From positions 744,001-808,000 of the forward strand of contig NC_026744.1 of assembly GCF_000210295.1 (NCBI RefSeq): DNA of 64,000 nt. Direction: 5' to 3'. Position 1 is the stretch's first letter. Each line of letters starts with the position of its first letter. Shown here one piece after another: positions 30,928 through 39,624 of the stretch. Position numbers and translations under genes: made by a program. The notes below the pieces were generated by a model. It searched no databases, had not been told where the DNA came from, and saw only the letters and a list, made by a program, of their open reading frames with translations. The stretch is from Trypanosoma brucei gambiense DAL972 (Eukaryota; Euglenozoa; Kinetoplastea; Trypanosomatida; Trypanosomatidae).

Positions 30928-31329
30928 TCACATTACAGTACATCGAGGGCACATACCATACAGTCTGAACCTCCTGTTCGTTGCTTTACCTGGTTCCAAA
31001 AGTGGTGCTTCTGTGTCTCCAGGATCCGCTGAAGGAGATGATTCGTGCATCCTCCGTCGCTCAGTTTTCAAAGAGTTCAGAGCCTCATCTCTTTCTTTGA
31101 GTGCCCAAATATTCTGTCGACGAATTTCTTCCAATGACTCTACAGTCTCCTTCAAAGACGTTGAGAGTGTCACATTCTCATCTTCTGCAGCTTTCAATGC
31201 GACAACCAATTTCTCCTTCTCACACACGGATGCCGTAATAATTTTCTTATCATCTTCTGCCACCTTCCTCAGTTCTTCCCTCTCATCTTCTGCAGCTTTC
31301 AGTGCGGCAACCAATTTCTCCTTCTCCAC
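30928..31329 (-). pseudogene. Frameshifted 3' end of the tandem-repeat coiled-coil gene
   Basis: This frame continues the repeat protein after a one-base deletion near 31325. It starts in the next-to-last repeats, passes through a last, diverged repeat (ENVTLSTSLKETVESLEEIR), then a unique charged tail of about 80 residues, and ends CPRCTVM followed by TGA. The last four residues, CTVM, fit a CaaX prenylation box (Cys, two small or aliphatic residues, Met), which would favour farnesylation. The frame has no splice acceptor or upstream start of its own, so I treat it as the displaced end of the gene at 31299-33503 and not as a separate gene. Whether the break is in the organism or is an error in the repeat cannot be told from here. 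Confidence 0.75.
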
Positions 31330-33010
31330 TCGGATGCCGTAATAATTTTCTTATCATCTTCTGCCGCCTTCCTCAGTTCTTCCCTTTCATCTTCTGCAGC
31401 TTTCAGTGCGGCAACCAATTTCTCCTTCTCACACTCGGATGCCGTAATAATTTTCTTATCATCTTCTGCCACCTTCCTCAGTTCTTCCCTCTCATCTTCT
31501 GCAGCTTTCAGTGCGGCAACCAATTTCTCCTTCTCACACACGGATGCCGTAATAATTTTCTTATCATCTTCTGCCACCTTCCTCAGTTCTTCCCTCTCAT
31601 CTTCTGCAGCTTTCAGTGCGGCAACCAATTTCTCCTTCTCACACTCGGATGCCGTAATAATTTTCTTATCATCTTCTGCCACCTTCCTCAGTTCTTCCCT
31701 CTCATCTTCTGCAGCTTTCAGTGCGGCAACCAATTTCTCCTTCTCACACTCGGATGCCGTAATAATTTTCTTATCATCTTCTGCCACCTTCCTCAGTTCT
31801 TCCCTCTCATCTTCTGCAGCTTTCAGTGCGGCAACCAATTTCTCCTTCTCACACTCGGATGCCGTAATAATTTTCTTATCATCTTCTGCCACCTTCCTCA
31901 GTTCTTCTCTCTCATCTTCTGCAGCTTTCAGTGCGGCAACCAATTTCTCCTTCTCACACTCGGATGCCGTAATAATTTTCTTATCATCTTCTGCCACCTT
32001 CCTCAGTTCTTCTCTCTCATCTTCTGCAGCTTTCAGTGCGGCAACCAATTTCTCCTTCTCACACTCGGATGCCGTAATAATTTTCTTATCATCTTCTGCC
32101 ACCTTCCTCAGTTCTTCTCTCTCATCTTCTGCAGCTTTCAGTGCGGCAACCAATTTCTCCTTCTCACACTCGGATGCCGTAATAATTTTCTTATCATCTT
32201 CTGCCACCTTCCTCAGTTCTTCCCTCTCATCTTCTGCAGCTTTCAGTGCGGCAACCAATTTCTCCTTCTCACACTCGGATGCCGTAATAATTTTCTTATC
32301 ATCTTCTGCCACCTTCCTCAGTTCTTCCCTCTCATCTTCTGCAGCTTTCAGTGCGGCAACCAATTTCTCCTTCTCACACTCGGATGCCGTAATAATTTTC
32401 TTATCATCTTCTGCCACCTTCCTCAGTTCTCCTCTCTCATCTTCTGCAGCTTTCAGTGCGGCAACCAATTTCTCCTTCTCACACTCGGATGCCGTAATAA
32501 TTTTCTTATCATCTTCTGCCACCTTCCTCAGTTCTTCTCTCTCATCTTCTGCAGCTTTCAGTGCGGCAACCAATTTCTCCTTCTCACACTCGGATGCCGT
32601 AATAATTTTCTTATCATCTTCTGCCACCTTCCTCAGTTCTTCCCTCTCATCTTCTGCAGCTTTCAGTGCGGCAACCAATTTCTCCTTCTCACACTCGGAT
32701 GCCGTAATAATTTTCTTATCATCTTCTGCCACCTTCCTCAGTTCTTCTCTCTCATCTTCTGCAGCTTTCAGTGCGGCAACCAATTTCTCCTTCTCACACT
32801 CGGATGCCGTAATAATTTTCTTATCATCTTCTGCCACCTTCCTCAGTTCTTCCCTCTCATCTTCTGCAGCTTTCAGTGCGGCAACCAATTTCTCCTTCTC
32901 ACACTCGGATGCCGTAATAATTTTCTTATCATCTTCTGCCACCTTCCTCAGTTCTTCTCTCTCATCTTCTGCAGCTTTCAGTGCGGCAAGTAGACTTTCT
33001 TTTTCGTCTG
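31170..33010 (-). repeat. Tandem array of 105-bp coding repeats, about 18 copies
   Basis: Nearly identical 105-bp units encode 35 residues each. A fixed word in the unit recurs at 105-base steps from 32971 down to 31292 (17 copies, one base short in total because of the deletion near 31325) and once more at 31187 in a diverged copy. Differences between central copies are single bases, e.g. Glu to Gly in one copy and Val to Ala in the copy next to the deletion. The 35-residue period equals five heptads, so coiled-coil phase is kept from copy to copy. Confidence 0.95.
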
Positions 33011-33503
33011 TGAATTCGTTAACCAGTCGAGCAAGTTGTTCTTCGGCCACTTTTCCTGTGACCGGGTTATAATCAGCACTACGGGGTTCATTCTCGCCAG
33101 CACTAGCGATATTTTTTTTGTAAACCGAATGATCCCCGGTTTCTTGCGTCAGGTTGCCTTCTCCTTCCTTACCAGTTCCCTTCTGCAGCGCATTCAGGGT
33201 CTCCAGTGTGCTGGCAAGCTCATCCCTTGTTTTTTGCAAATCACACTGCAGTTGTCCTTGGTCAAAGTTTGATTTGCGTAAAAGCTCGTCATAAGCACCC
33301 TCCAGCTCTTTGATACGTTCATCACGCATCTCCAACTCAAGGCGAAGTTCGGCGACCAAGCGACTGCCCCCGCGGGCACTGGTTACAGTACTACAATCCG
33401 TGGAGTCGTTTGTAGTATGTGAACCGTCCCGGCTGCTATAGAAAGAAGTAACCTCCGTAGCGGGGCGTGAGGCACTGGGCGACCTTTCATCAAAGGGAAA
33501 CAT
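31299..33503 (-). CDS. Tandem-repeat coiled-coil protein (frameshifted near 3' end)
   Basis: As read, a 734-residue protein. Residues 1-50 are Ser/Thr-rich. A unique coiled coil follows (~50-110), including LVAELRLELEMRDERIKELE, then a linker. From ~165 on it consists of 35-residue repeats with the core EKEKLVAALKAAEDEREELR and the end KVAEDDKKIITASEC. Each repeat is highly charged, with Leu, Ala and Val at heptad positions, so the protein should form a long continuous rod. The frame ends abnormally: in a repeat copy near 31325 one A of the usual plus-strand TCTCACACTC is missing (TCTCCACTC), giving EWRRRNWLPH and a stop. Without the deletion the protein would run on to 30928. Long repeat coiled coils in trypanosomes are often cytoskeletal (flagellum attachment zone, basal body), but this one is not identified. 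Confidence 0.85.
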   Translation of the reverse strand: MFPFDERSPSASRPATEVTSFYSSRDGSHTTNDSTDCSTVTSARGGSRLVAELRLELEMRDERIKELEGAYDELLRKSNFDQGQLQCDLQKTRDELASTLETLNALQKGTGKEGEGNLTQETGDHSVYKKNIASAGENEPRSADYNPVTGKVAEEQLARLVNEFTDEKESLLAALKAAEDEREELRKVAEDDKKIITASECEKEKLVAALKAAEDEREELRKVAEDDKKIITASECEKEKLVAALKAAEDEREELRKVAEDDKKIITASECEKEKLVAALKAAEDEREELRKVAEDDKKIITASECEKEKLVAALKAAEDEREELRKVAEDDKKIITASECEKEKLVAALKAAEDERGELRKVAEDDKKIITASECEKEKLVAALKAAEDEREELRKVAEDDKKIITASECEKEKLVAALKAAEDEREELRKVAEDDKKIITASECEKEKLVAALKAAEDEREELRKVAEDDKKIITASECEKEKLVAALKAAEDEREELRKVAEDDKKIITASECEKEKLVAALKAAEDEREELRKVAEDDKKIITASECEKEKLVAALKAAEDEREELRKVAEDDKKIITASECEKEKLVAALKAAEDEREELRKVAEDDKKIITASECEKEKLVAALKAAEDEREELRKVAEDDKKIITASVCEKEKLVAALKAAEDEREELRKVAEDDKKIITASECEKEKLVAALKAAEDEREELRKAAEDDKKIITASEWRRRNWLPH

Positions 33504-33816
33504 ATTGGCTTGTACAACTTAACGGTAATATCAACTATAAACATATAGCGATGATGTCCGCCCACGCGGACAGAGACAGGCGGTTAAATACCGGAGTGAA
33601 GAAGTAGACGATGCAATCTTCCAGGTGTAATTGCTGCTGCACTGACTAAAAATAGAAACAGGGTCAACGCCGTTTTTTTTTGGGGGGGAAGACGGAAAAT
33701 TGTGAGTGAAAATGCAGACTTGATCCAGAAATAAAACAACTTGTAAAAGGTCAGGGGAACTCCAAACCCACCTAAACATGCGCACGCACGTATAGAAGAA
33801 AGGAACAAGACGCACC
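33504..33816. other. Intergenic region DWNN gene-repeat gene
   Basis: About 0.3 kb with no gene. The minus strand has pyrimidine-rich patches (complement of about 33565-33605) that probably serve trans-splicing of the repeat gene. Confidence 0.5.
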
Positions 33817-34887
33817 TCACTTACTTAGGTTCCGCACAAACAAATTGCTCATCCGCCGGTTCTCCTTTGCCTCCGCTGTTAAGGGGTCAGGGATATCCAG
33901 TAATGAAAGTATATGTGCCATGTTCGTGTTAAGTTCCCTCTCAAGTGCAGAAACCATGGCCGTTGTACGGTAAACTCGCGACTGCGTTCCGCTAATACTT
34001 GTCGCTCTGGAGCCGCCCCGACCATCACCAGAAGCGGACGAAAATTGGCTGAACACATGCGGTGCAGCGGTTGAAGCGCCGCTTACACATGACTCACTCC
34101 GCTCTCTCTTGACAGCCGCTACTGCATTGGGGCGAAGTGAACCTTTTGATCCCTTCTCTCCGGGAACATCACCACACACTGCACATGTCGTTTCCTTCGT
34201 CAGCATGTTCTTCGCCAGATCCAGGCAAGAGGCACAAGCGTAGAAGCGGCAACACTCCAGCATCACTTCATCAAAGCTCTCCAGCTCACATAGCACACAA
34301 ATCCCTTTCTTTGGTGTGGGCAATGCCAATCCTTCTACTGACGTGCGGTTGAGTAACCAAGGGAGCACCGGAAAGGCCTTGCCGGACACTGCGGTAACGC
34401 GCTTCAATGTGTGTGGATCCCGCACTTCCACGCGCTTGCCTGTGCCAACGGGGCCGCTGGAACTCACAGTACCAGTCACAGTTGTTGCTTCATGTTCGTG
34501 CAACATCCCCTCTACGTGCTGAAGCCGTTCTTCGCGGGCTTTTTTTTCGTCTTGTGCTGCCTCCACTACGCCATCCAAGTAGTGACGCCGAGACACGTTA
34601 ACGATAACCCTATCGTAAGAATGCAGTACATCATTCGATTGTAACGGCACGTAAACGTCTGCAACAGTGCTGGGTGTCTGCCCCTCCTGACTATCATTCC
34701 CTGCTGAAATAACACGTTGAATCTCTAGTTTGTACTTGGTGAGATTTATCTGATGCTGCTTTACGATATCTTGAGTAAGAGTGGTTACAGTCACCACATC
34801 ACCACTGAACCCGAAACTGTGATACCTCCCCGAAGCAGCCGGATGCGAGCCGAGCAGTCGGTACTGAACGACCCCCTCCGTTTCCAT
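33817..34887 (-). CDS. DWNN-RING protein related to RBBP6/Mpe1
   Basis: A 356-residue protein. Residues ~5-101 resemble the DWNN ubiquitin-like domain that begins RBBP6 and yeast Mpe1: VQYRLLG, then a helix TLTQDIVKQHQI, then VYVPLQSNDVLHSYDRVIVN. Residues ~197-238 form a RING/U-box-like finger with Cys197, Cys200, Cys212/213, Cys218, Cys221, Cys235 and Cys238, close to the C4C4 pattern of RBBP6, including its double Cys. RBBP6/Mpe1 acts in the 3'-end cleavage and polyadenylation complex, and in trypanosomes polyadenylation is coupled to trans-splicing of the next gene. The CCHC zinc knuckle usually found between the two domains is not visible. The frame extends 47 codons upstream from a TTG through the splice tract; the first ATG after the acceptor is at 34887. 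Confidence 0.72.
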   Translation of the reverse strand: METEGVVQYRLLGSHPAASGRYHSFGFSGDVVTVTTLTQDIVKQHQINLTKYKLEIQRVISAGNDSQEGQTPSTVADVYVPLQSNDVLHSYDRVIVNVSRRHYLDGVVEAAQDEKKAREERLQHVEGMLHEHEATTVTGTVSSSGPVGTGKRVEVRDPHTLKRVTAVSGKAFPVLPWLLNRTSVEGLALPTPKKGICVLCELESFDEVMLECCRFYACASCLDLAKNMLTKETTCAVCGDVPGEKGSKGSLRPNAVAAVKRERSESCVSGASTAAPHVFSQFSSASGDGRGGSRATSISGTQSRVYRTTAMVSALERELNTNMAHILSLLDIPDPLTAEAKENRRMSNLFVRNLSK

Positions 34888-34932
34888 GGGGAGGCAACCT
34901 TGACGTGCAGAGAGTGGCCAACCCCTTTCGTG

Positions 34933-34976
34933 CTCAGCGTATGGAAAGAAAAGGGGGAAAAAAAAAAGAAAACACA
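34933..34976 (-). promoter_or_regulatory. Spliced-leader acceptor for the DWNN-RING gene
   Basis: A strong T/C tract on the minus strand (complement of about 34942-34976) is followed by an AG complementary to 34933-34934. The 5' UTR would be about 45 bases. It places the upstream ATG in the tract outside the mature mRNA, supporting the start at 34887. Confidence 0.65.
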
Positions 34977-35428
34977 TGATGAGCCGGGAGAAGCAACACA
35001 CACAGCATCTGTTTGAGAGGGAAAGCAAAAAAGTTCCCTCCCACGTATATTTTATTGTTGGACACAGTACGCGGGAGAACGGAGTTTCCTTAGACGAACA
35101 TACACACGAGCCTCAGCCCACTTTTTTCTCTGTTGCTTCTCTGGCGCCTCTCTACGCAGATATCTAAGCAAAACATTCTGCAAACAAAAAATACATATAT
35201 ATATATATATAGCGAGGTGATAGAAAGATCGTCCCAATGGTACAAAAACAACCAAACACATTGTACATTCAATATGGTGATCCTGCTCCTAAAAGAAATG
35301 AGGAGGGGGCAAAAGGTATTTGGTTTTGCTTTGATCACACGAAAGGACTTGCTGGAGGCAGCTTTATCCACACACACAACCGCACAGACTTTCCTCTTGT
35401 GTTCTCTGTCCCAAATCTCACCTACTCA
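34977..35428. other. Intergenic region upstream of the DWNN gene
   Basis: About 0.45 kb, with no gene. It contains an AT run at 35192-35210. It should be the 3' UTR of the 270-residue protein's gene. Confidence 0.5.
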
Positions 35429-36241
35429 TCAGTCACCATAAAAAGTTGCTATAACTCTATTCTTTGATAGTGTTGCGGCTCGTCGGTTTTCTTTCCGACC
35501 CGCCACATATACCGTACATCCGTCCTCCACGTAGTAACGCTCGGCCTCTTCGCTCTTCTGCTGTTTCTCTCGCAACTTCTCTATCTCCGTATCCAAATCG
35601 CCCGTGTAACCAAGTACTGCCAGCGGAGAAACGCCGTCAAATTGATTCTTCGGCTTTTTCACAGGCAGGCTTGCTCGCGTTGAAGCAATTTTGTTACCAA
35701 ACTTTTGGATATCCACTCGTGGAAGATTTCGTTTGGACTCAGGGTTAAACCAGTCAATAGAACTGAGGAAGTGACTACGATCAATGCCCTCGTAGTCCCC
35801 CTGCTCAGGTGGCTGAAAGTCGGTTTTCATCACTGACTTGGGAATGAAATCCGTTTGCAACCCCGTAAATAATTCAGTAAAGGTATTCTTGTCGCGATGC
35901 GAGGCATCATGCATGATCCAGAGACGGGCTAGTTTCTTTCCGAGAACAGAAAACATGAAGCCGTAATGTCTAATCATTGAGTCTGCTTCGCAGATACAGT
36001 ACTGAAGTGAATATAGTGCACTCATCTCGGGGAGCCCCCGCTCAGGGTCCTGTTGCGAGATCTCTTTGCAGATGCGGCGAAAGTTTTCACGCTGATACTG
36101 TGTTGCAAGTTTGTTGTACCAATACTCAATCCGTTCGCTGGAGTCGGTCACGAATATGGGGTGGTACTCCTCGCGCATTAAGTGCCACGTAAGCGACGGG
36201 CGTTCCGCCACGACAGCGACCTTACGGCGCCGAGAAAACAT
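35429..36241 (-). CDS. Conserved-looking protein of unknown function
   Basis: A 270-residue soluble protein that I do not recognise. It begins MFSRRRKVAVVAERPSLTW and is rich in aromatic and charged residues throughout, with normal codon use, so it looks like a real folded protein. The region 25-125 is probably helical (EYWYNKLATQYQRENFRRIC and SLQYCICEADSMIRHYGFMF). The C-terminal third carries a short coiled-coil stretch, TEIEKLREKQQKSEEAERYY. No signal peptide, membrane segment or catalytic motif is visible. The gene lies between the pseudokinase and the DWNN-RING gene, all in the same direction, which says nothing about its role in a trypanosome polycistron. Confidence 0.7.
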   Translation of the reverse strand: MFSRRRKVAVVAERPSLTWHLMREEYHPIFVTDSSERIEYWYNKLATQYQRENFRRICKEISQQDPERGLPEMSALYSLQYCICEADSMIRHYGFMFSVLGKKLARLWIMHDASHRDKNTFTELFTGLQTDFIPKSVMKTDFQPPEQGDYEGIDRSHFLSSIDWFNPESKRNLPRVDIQKFGNKIASTRASLPVKKPKNQFDGVSPLAVLGYTGDLDTEIEKLREKQQKSEEAERYYVEDGCTVYVAGRKENRRAATLSKNRVIATFYGD

Positions 36242-36916
36242 GACCTGCCACTAGTTTTCTTATACCTGTAACTCTCCAGAGTGGGCTTTTACTCAGCTAT
36301 CCAAATTCTTTTTTACCTTTTCGGCGCTTCTTTTTAGTCCTTATACCACCTGCCTTTCTCTGAGTTCGAGCGCTTAGTTTGTAATGCACTTCTTCGCACG
36401 CTTGTTATAACTTGTGTTTGTTTATCCACAACGTGCGACACCCCCCCCCCAAAAAAAAAAACAGAATAAAAACAGTGCGGACAACAGAACAGCAGCAGGA
36501 ACATGGCAGGGAAAAAGTGGTGTGGTAAATTTCAAATAAACCTAGCATAGTCATTTCCTAAAAAGGAAGTTAAGGATCAACTTTGTCACGAAAAGCTGTC
36601 GGAGAGGGTCAGAGAAAAGCAGTATGAGGGTAGCAGAAGCATCCATGGAGATACAAACGGACGCGAAAACATATTAGAATTAAATGGCAAAAAGGGGTGA
36701 TACGCCCGTCGACGCCGCTGCCTTCACCCGCCGTCATCCCTCACCGCAGTACTCAGCTGAGTCACAGGGAAATGGGGGAAGAATAGAGGGCAAATTAAGG
36801 GGAGCAGCTCCCGCTGTTCCCCCTCCGTTACCGTGTTATCTCACCTGCTAACTGAACAGTACGCCCCGCACGCGTTTCGAAACAAACGCACGTAACCACC
36901 GCGTTCCCAGTCCGGC
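36242..36916. other. Intergenic region kinase-270-residue protein gene
   Basis: 0.67 kb with no gene. It contains a run of 10 C followed by 11 A (36441-36461). It should be the kinase 3' UTR and the splice region of the gene to the left. Confidence 0.5.
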
Positions 36917-38902
36917 CTATTTTACTCGATCACTCCTCTTCTTCGTGGAGAAATACGCATTAACCACGTTGTGACGCACACTCTCCACTGTGGCACCGTG
37001 CGCCTCAATCCGCTGGCGAAGCCCATCCATCATCACCTCAGCCATAACTTCCGCCGTTACAGATGCATCACTACAGCATCTGTTGCACTGACCGTACCAG
37101 TCCACCCACCACTGTGGCATATTAGGTGGATAGTAGTTGTCTGGGAGAAGACTAGGCATAAAGTCCTCCTCCACTCCGCGCACAATCCACGCACGTCGGC
37201 GGTTGCGCTCTTCCTCCATCAACAGTTCCCTCTGTGATTCGGCTCCTGGCTCCTTTATGGAGCAATAGGAGGGCTCTGCTCCACGGGGAGCCACTCGCTG
37301 CTTGTAGCGCTCCTTCACTTCATCATAAGCGCGTGCGATCCTATCCCCCAGAAAGTGCCGCCATGAGGAATATGAGTGGGGTGGGCTTCCGGTACGGCCG
37401 CCACTGCTGCTTCTTGACGTTGAACCTGGCCTTTCTGCGTCGTTGCATAAGTCATTTGCCTCGAAGCCAGGTGACGCCCCATCCTCCCGCCCCCTCTTAA
37501 CAGCGATCCCACGCTGGAAAGAGTGGACCACAACTTGACTTCCTATCGGAGTCTCGCGTGGACGACTAAGAGTACGGTTTGGAGACACTGTACCACAGCT
37601 CTGAGTACTCTCTGTGCTTGAAGGGTCCGAAGAGTCTTCTTGTTGGGACGAAGAGGAACGACTCGCTTCCTCGTGATAATTTCTGTAGTCGTCAAGGAGA
37701 TAACCCACGGTATGAGCAATGCCCATCAAATCATCCTTCTGTCCCATTGGCTTACCCAGGAAACCATTCAAGCTATGCCACCAACCGCCATATGGTCGCT
37801 CATAAAGGGTAGCTTCTGTAGAGTCGCTCGCGTCAATCGTCCCACGTCCAAAGTCAACCATCTTAAACATGAAAACAGGGGGACAACAGTGTGAAGGTGC
37901 TTTGTCTTTGTGATCATTTGCATTAACAAGTCCGCTACAATCGTTGGCGACTTGAAGTTCAGTTTCATTCCAACAGAAATTCTCTGGCTTTACGCTTCGG
38001 TGTACTAATCCCCTTTTGTGAAGAGCACTAAGTGTTCTTAGCATCTCAATTCCCACTAAGCACAGTTCACCCTCATATAAAATGAAGTCACCCGTAAAGT
38101 CAAATAGGTCGAGTCCAAGAAGTTCCAGTCCAATAGCGACATGACCTTCTACTTGTTTAACAAAGAAGAGTTTCGGGCAAGGGGGTGGGGAAAGACACGT
38201 GTTAGACAACAACGGTGATTCTCTGCATGTGGATGACTCGCACTTGGGGTCGCTGATGTCGCCCTCAACATCTGCGGCTACAAGATCACCCTTCCAACAC
38301 TCACGGCACGAATGAAGGTACTCGAGACAGGACACTTCGCGCTGCACATGTTTTGATAGTGAGTTCATTAATTTCACTGCGATGGGAATTGGCGCCACTG
38401 TTTCCCTGGCACCACCCAAATGCCCCTGAGGGACGCAGCAGTCGTTGGAGGAATCCTGTAATTGTTCTGCAGCATGAGAAGCCGTTCCGCCCTCCTCACC
38501 ATCATGTTCATGGCCGTTATTGGGCATCATATGTGCCAAGAACACTTGCCCATTGTTCCCGTGACCAAGTGACCGCACAATACGGGCGGGGATAGGTAAA
38601 TTCTCCAATACACCCGATTGTACCCGCGGTGTCGACATTGACGACGATGAGGTGCCAAATGTTGAGGAGTCGGTGCATGGGATTGTTGGAGATGGAGACC
38701 GCTCTCCACCTTGATTCGCACTGCTGAGGGAGCAGTTGACTGCCAACGCATCTCCATGCATCCGTGATATTGACCCCCAGTACTCCTCGACAGCACCTCC
38801 TGCCGTCTGATGGGCCCGCCTACCACCTGAAACACAACGCGGCCGCCTGAGAGGCATCTCCCCGCTGCAAGAATGAGTTCCGCTAATCTTTCCTGCTAGC
38901 AT
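36917..38902 (-). CDS. CK1-like protein kinase, probably a pseudokinase
   Basis: A 661-residue protein with a kinase fold at ~105-410. Visible motifs are the glycine loop LGHGNNGQVF (~112-121), the ATP-binding Lys in IAVKLM (Lys177), the catalytic loop VHRSVKPENF (~300-309), and DFG (350-352). CK1-type features are KPENF and QKDDLMGIAHTVGYLL (~388-403), which matches the RDDLESLGY block of CK1/TTBK/VRK. The catalytic loop has Ser303 where active kinases have Asp (HRD), so phosphotransfer is likely lost or very weak, although the metal-binding Asn308 and Asp350 remain. Large inserts lie between the early lobes (~128-170 and ~205-245). The N-terminus and the region ~415-530 are Ser-rich and probably disordered. 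Confidence 0.8.
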   Translation of the reverse strand: MLAGKISGTHSCSGEMPLRRPRCVSGGRRAHQTAGGAVEEYWGSISRMHGDALAVNCSLSSANQGGERSPSPTIPCTDSSTFGTSSSSMSTPRVQSGVLENLPIPARIVRSLGHGNNGQVFLAHMMPNNGHEHDGEEGGTASHAAEQLQDSSNDCCVPQGHLGGARETVAPIPIAVKLMNSLSKHVQREVSCLEYLHSCRECWKGDLVAADVEGDISDPKCESSTCRESPLLSNTCLSPPPCPKLFFVKQVEGHVAIGLELLGLDLFDFTGDFILYEGELCLVGIEMLRTLSALHKRGLVHRSVKPENFCWNETELQVANDCSGLVNANDHKDKAPSHCCPPVFMFKMVDFGRGTIDASDSTEATLYERPYGGWWHSLNGFLGKPMGQKDDLMGIAHTVGYLLDDYRNYHEEASRSSSSQQEDSSDPSSTESTQSCGTVSPNRTLSRPRETPIGSQVVVHSFQRGIAVKRGREDGASPGFEANDLCNDAERPGSTSRSSSGGRTGSPPHSYSSWRHFLGDRIARAYDEVKERYKQRVAPRGAEPSYCSIKEPGAESQRELLMEEERNRRRAWIVRGVEEDFMPSLLPDNYYPPNMPQWWVDWYGQCNRCCSDASVTAEVMAEVMMDGLRQRIEAHGATVESVRHNVVNAYFSTKKRSDRVK

Positions 38903-39624
38903 AGATGATGTTTAACTGGCTACCTAACACTACGTTTATGCACTTGAAAATTTTTTTTAAAAAAAGAGTTTTTTAAAGGAGAAAAAAAGCTCGATCCACT
39001 TGCGCACTCGCGTCTGCAATGGGAGATATACACTTAAGCGAACACAAACAGGTGCGTAAATTGAGAGAAAACTTGAGCAGTAACAGGTTAGAGCATCCAG
39101 TGCCAAAAAAAAAAAAGAAATTTAACATTAAAGCATGTGCTTCCATCATGCTTTGTGACTGGAAATATGGGGAAAAGAAGGAGTGCCATGCGTTTCTCAC
39201 GCGAACAGAAGCAGGGAGAAATTAGCCCAAAACGGTACAAATACATTCGCAGAAATGCATATCTAATTATTATGCAGTGAGTGCGCACACTTCACAGCGC
39301 TTATTGTTTCCCCTACCTGCATCCAAGTGATTGGTTGCTGCAGTATTCTCCAATGCGCAAGTAGTCCTTCCCTCGCCCCTCGCGCTGTCAGTTGATAACC
39401 AATACCTAATCGCTGCTTCTCCACTCTATAGGTTGCTAGAATCCCACTTTCTTCCATCTAATATATCTCCTTTTACATCATACATAACCAGTAAAAAAAC
39501 AAACAAACATACACACTTCCCTCAAACAAATGGAATGAGGCCACTGCTGCATTCCCCACCACTGGCAAGTCCCTCGCTTCACCTCACCAACGCATGTTCG
39601 ACAAACATTTGTTTCTGATGCTGC
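38903..39624. other. Intergenic region CFAP91-kinase
   Basis: No gene. Upstream of the kinase ATG the minus strand has pyrimidine-rich runs (complement of about 38950-38990), and an AG complementary to 38943-38944 may be the acceptor. A T8-A7 junction sits at 38951-38965. The rest should be the CFAP91 3' UTR. Confidence 0.45.

Noticed and set aside
31302..32993. A 563-codon open frame on the plus strand across the repeat array
   Set aside because: It is a by-product of the 105-bp unit, which has no stop in one antisense frame and a length divisible by three. It has no splice tract and runs against every other gene.
36917..38902. An active CK1 kinase
   Set aside because: The overall fold and the KDDL block fit CK1, but the catalytic loop has Ser where Asp is required, so an active enzyme cannot be claimed from sequence.
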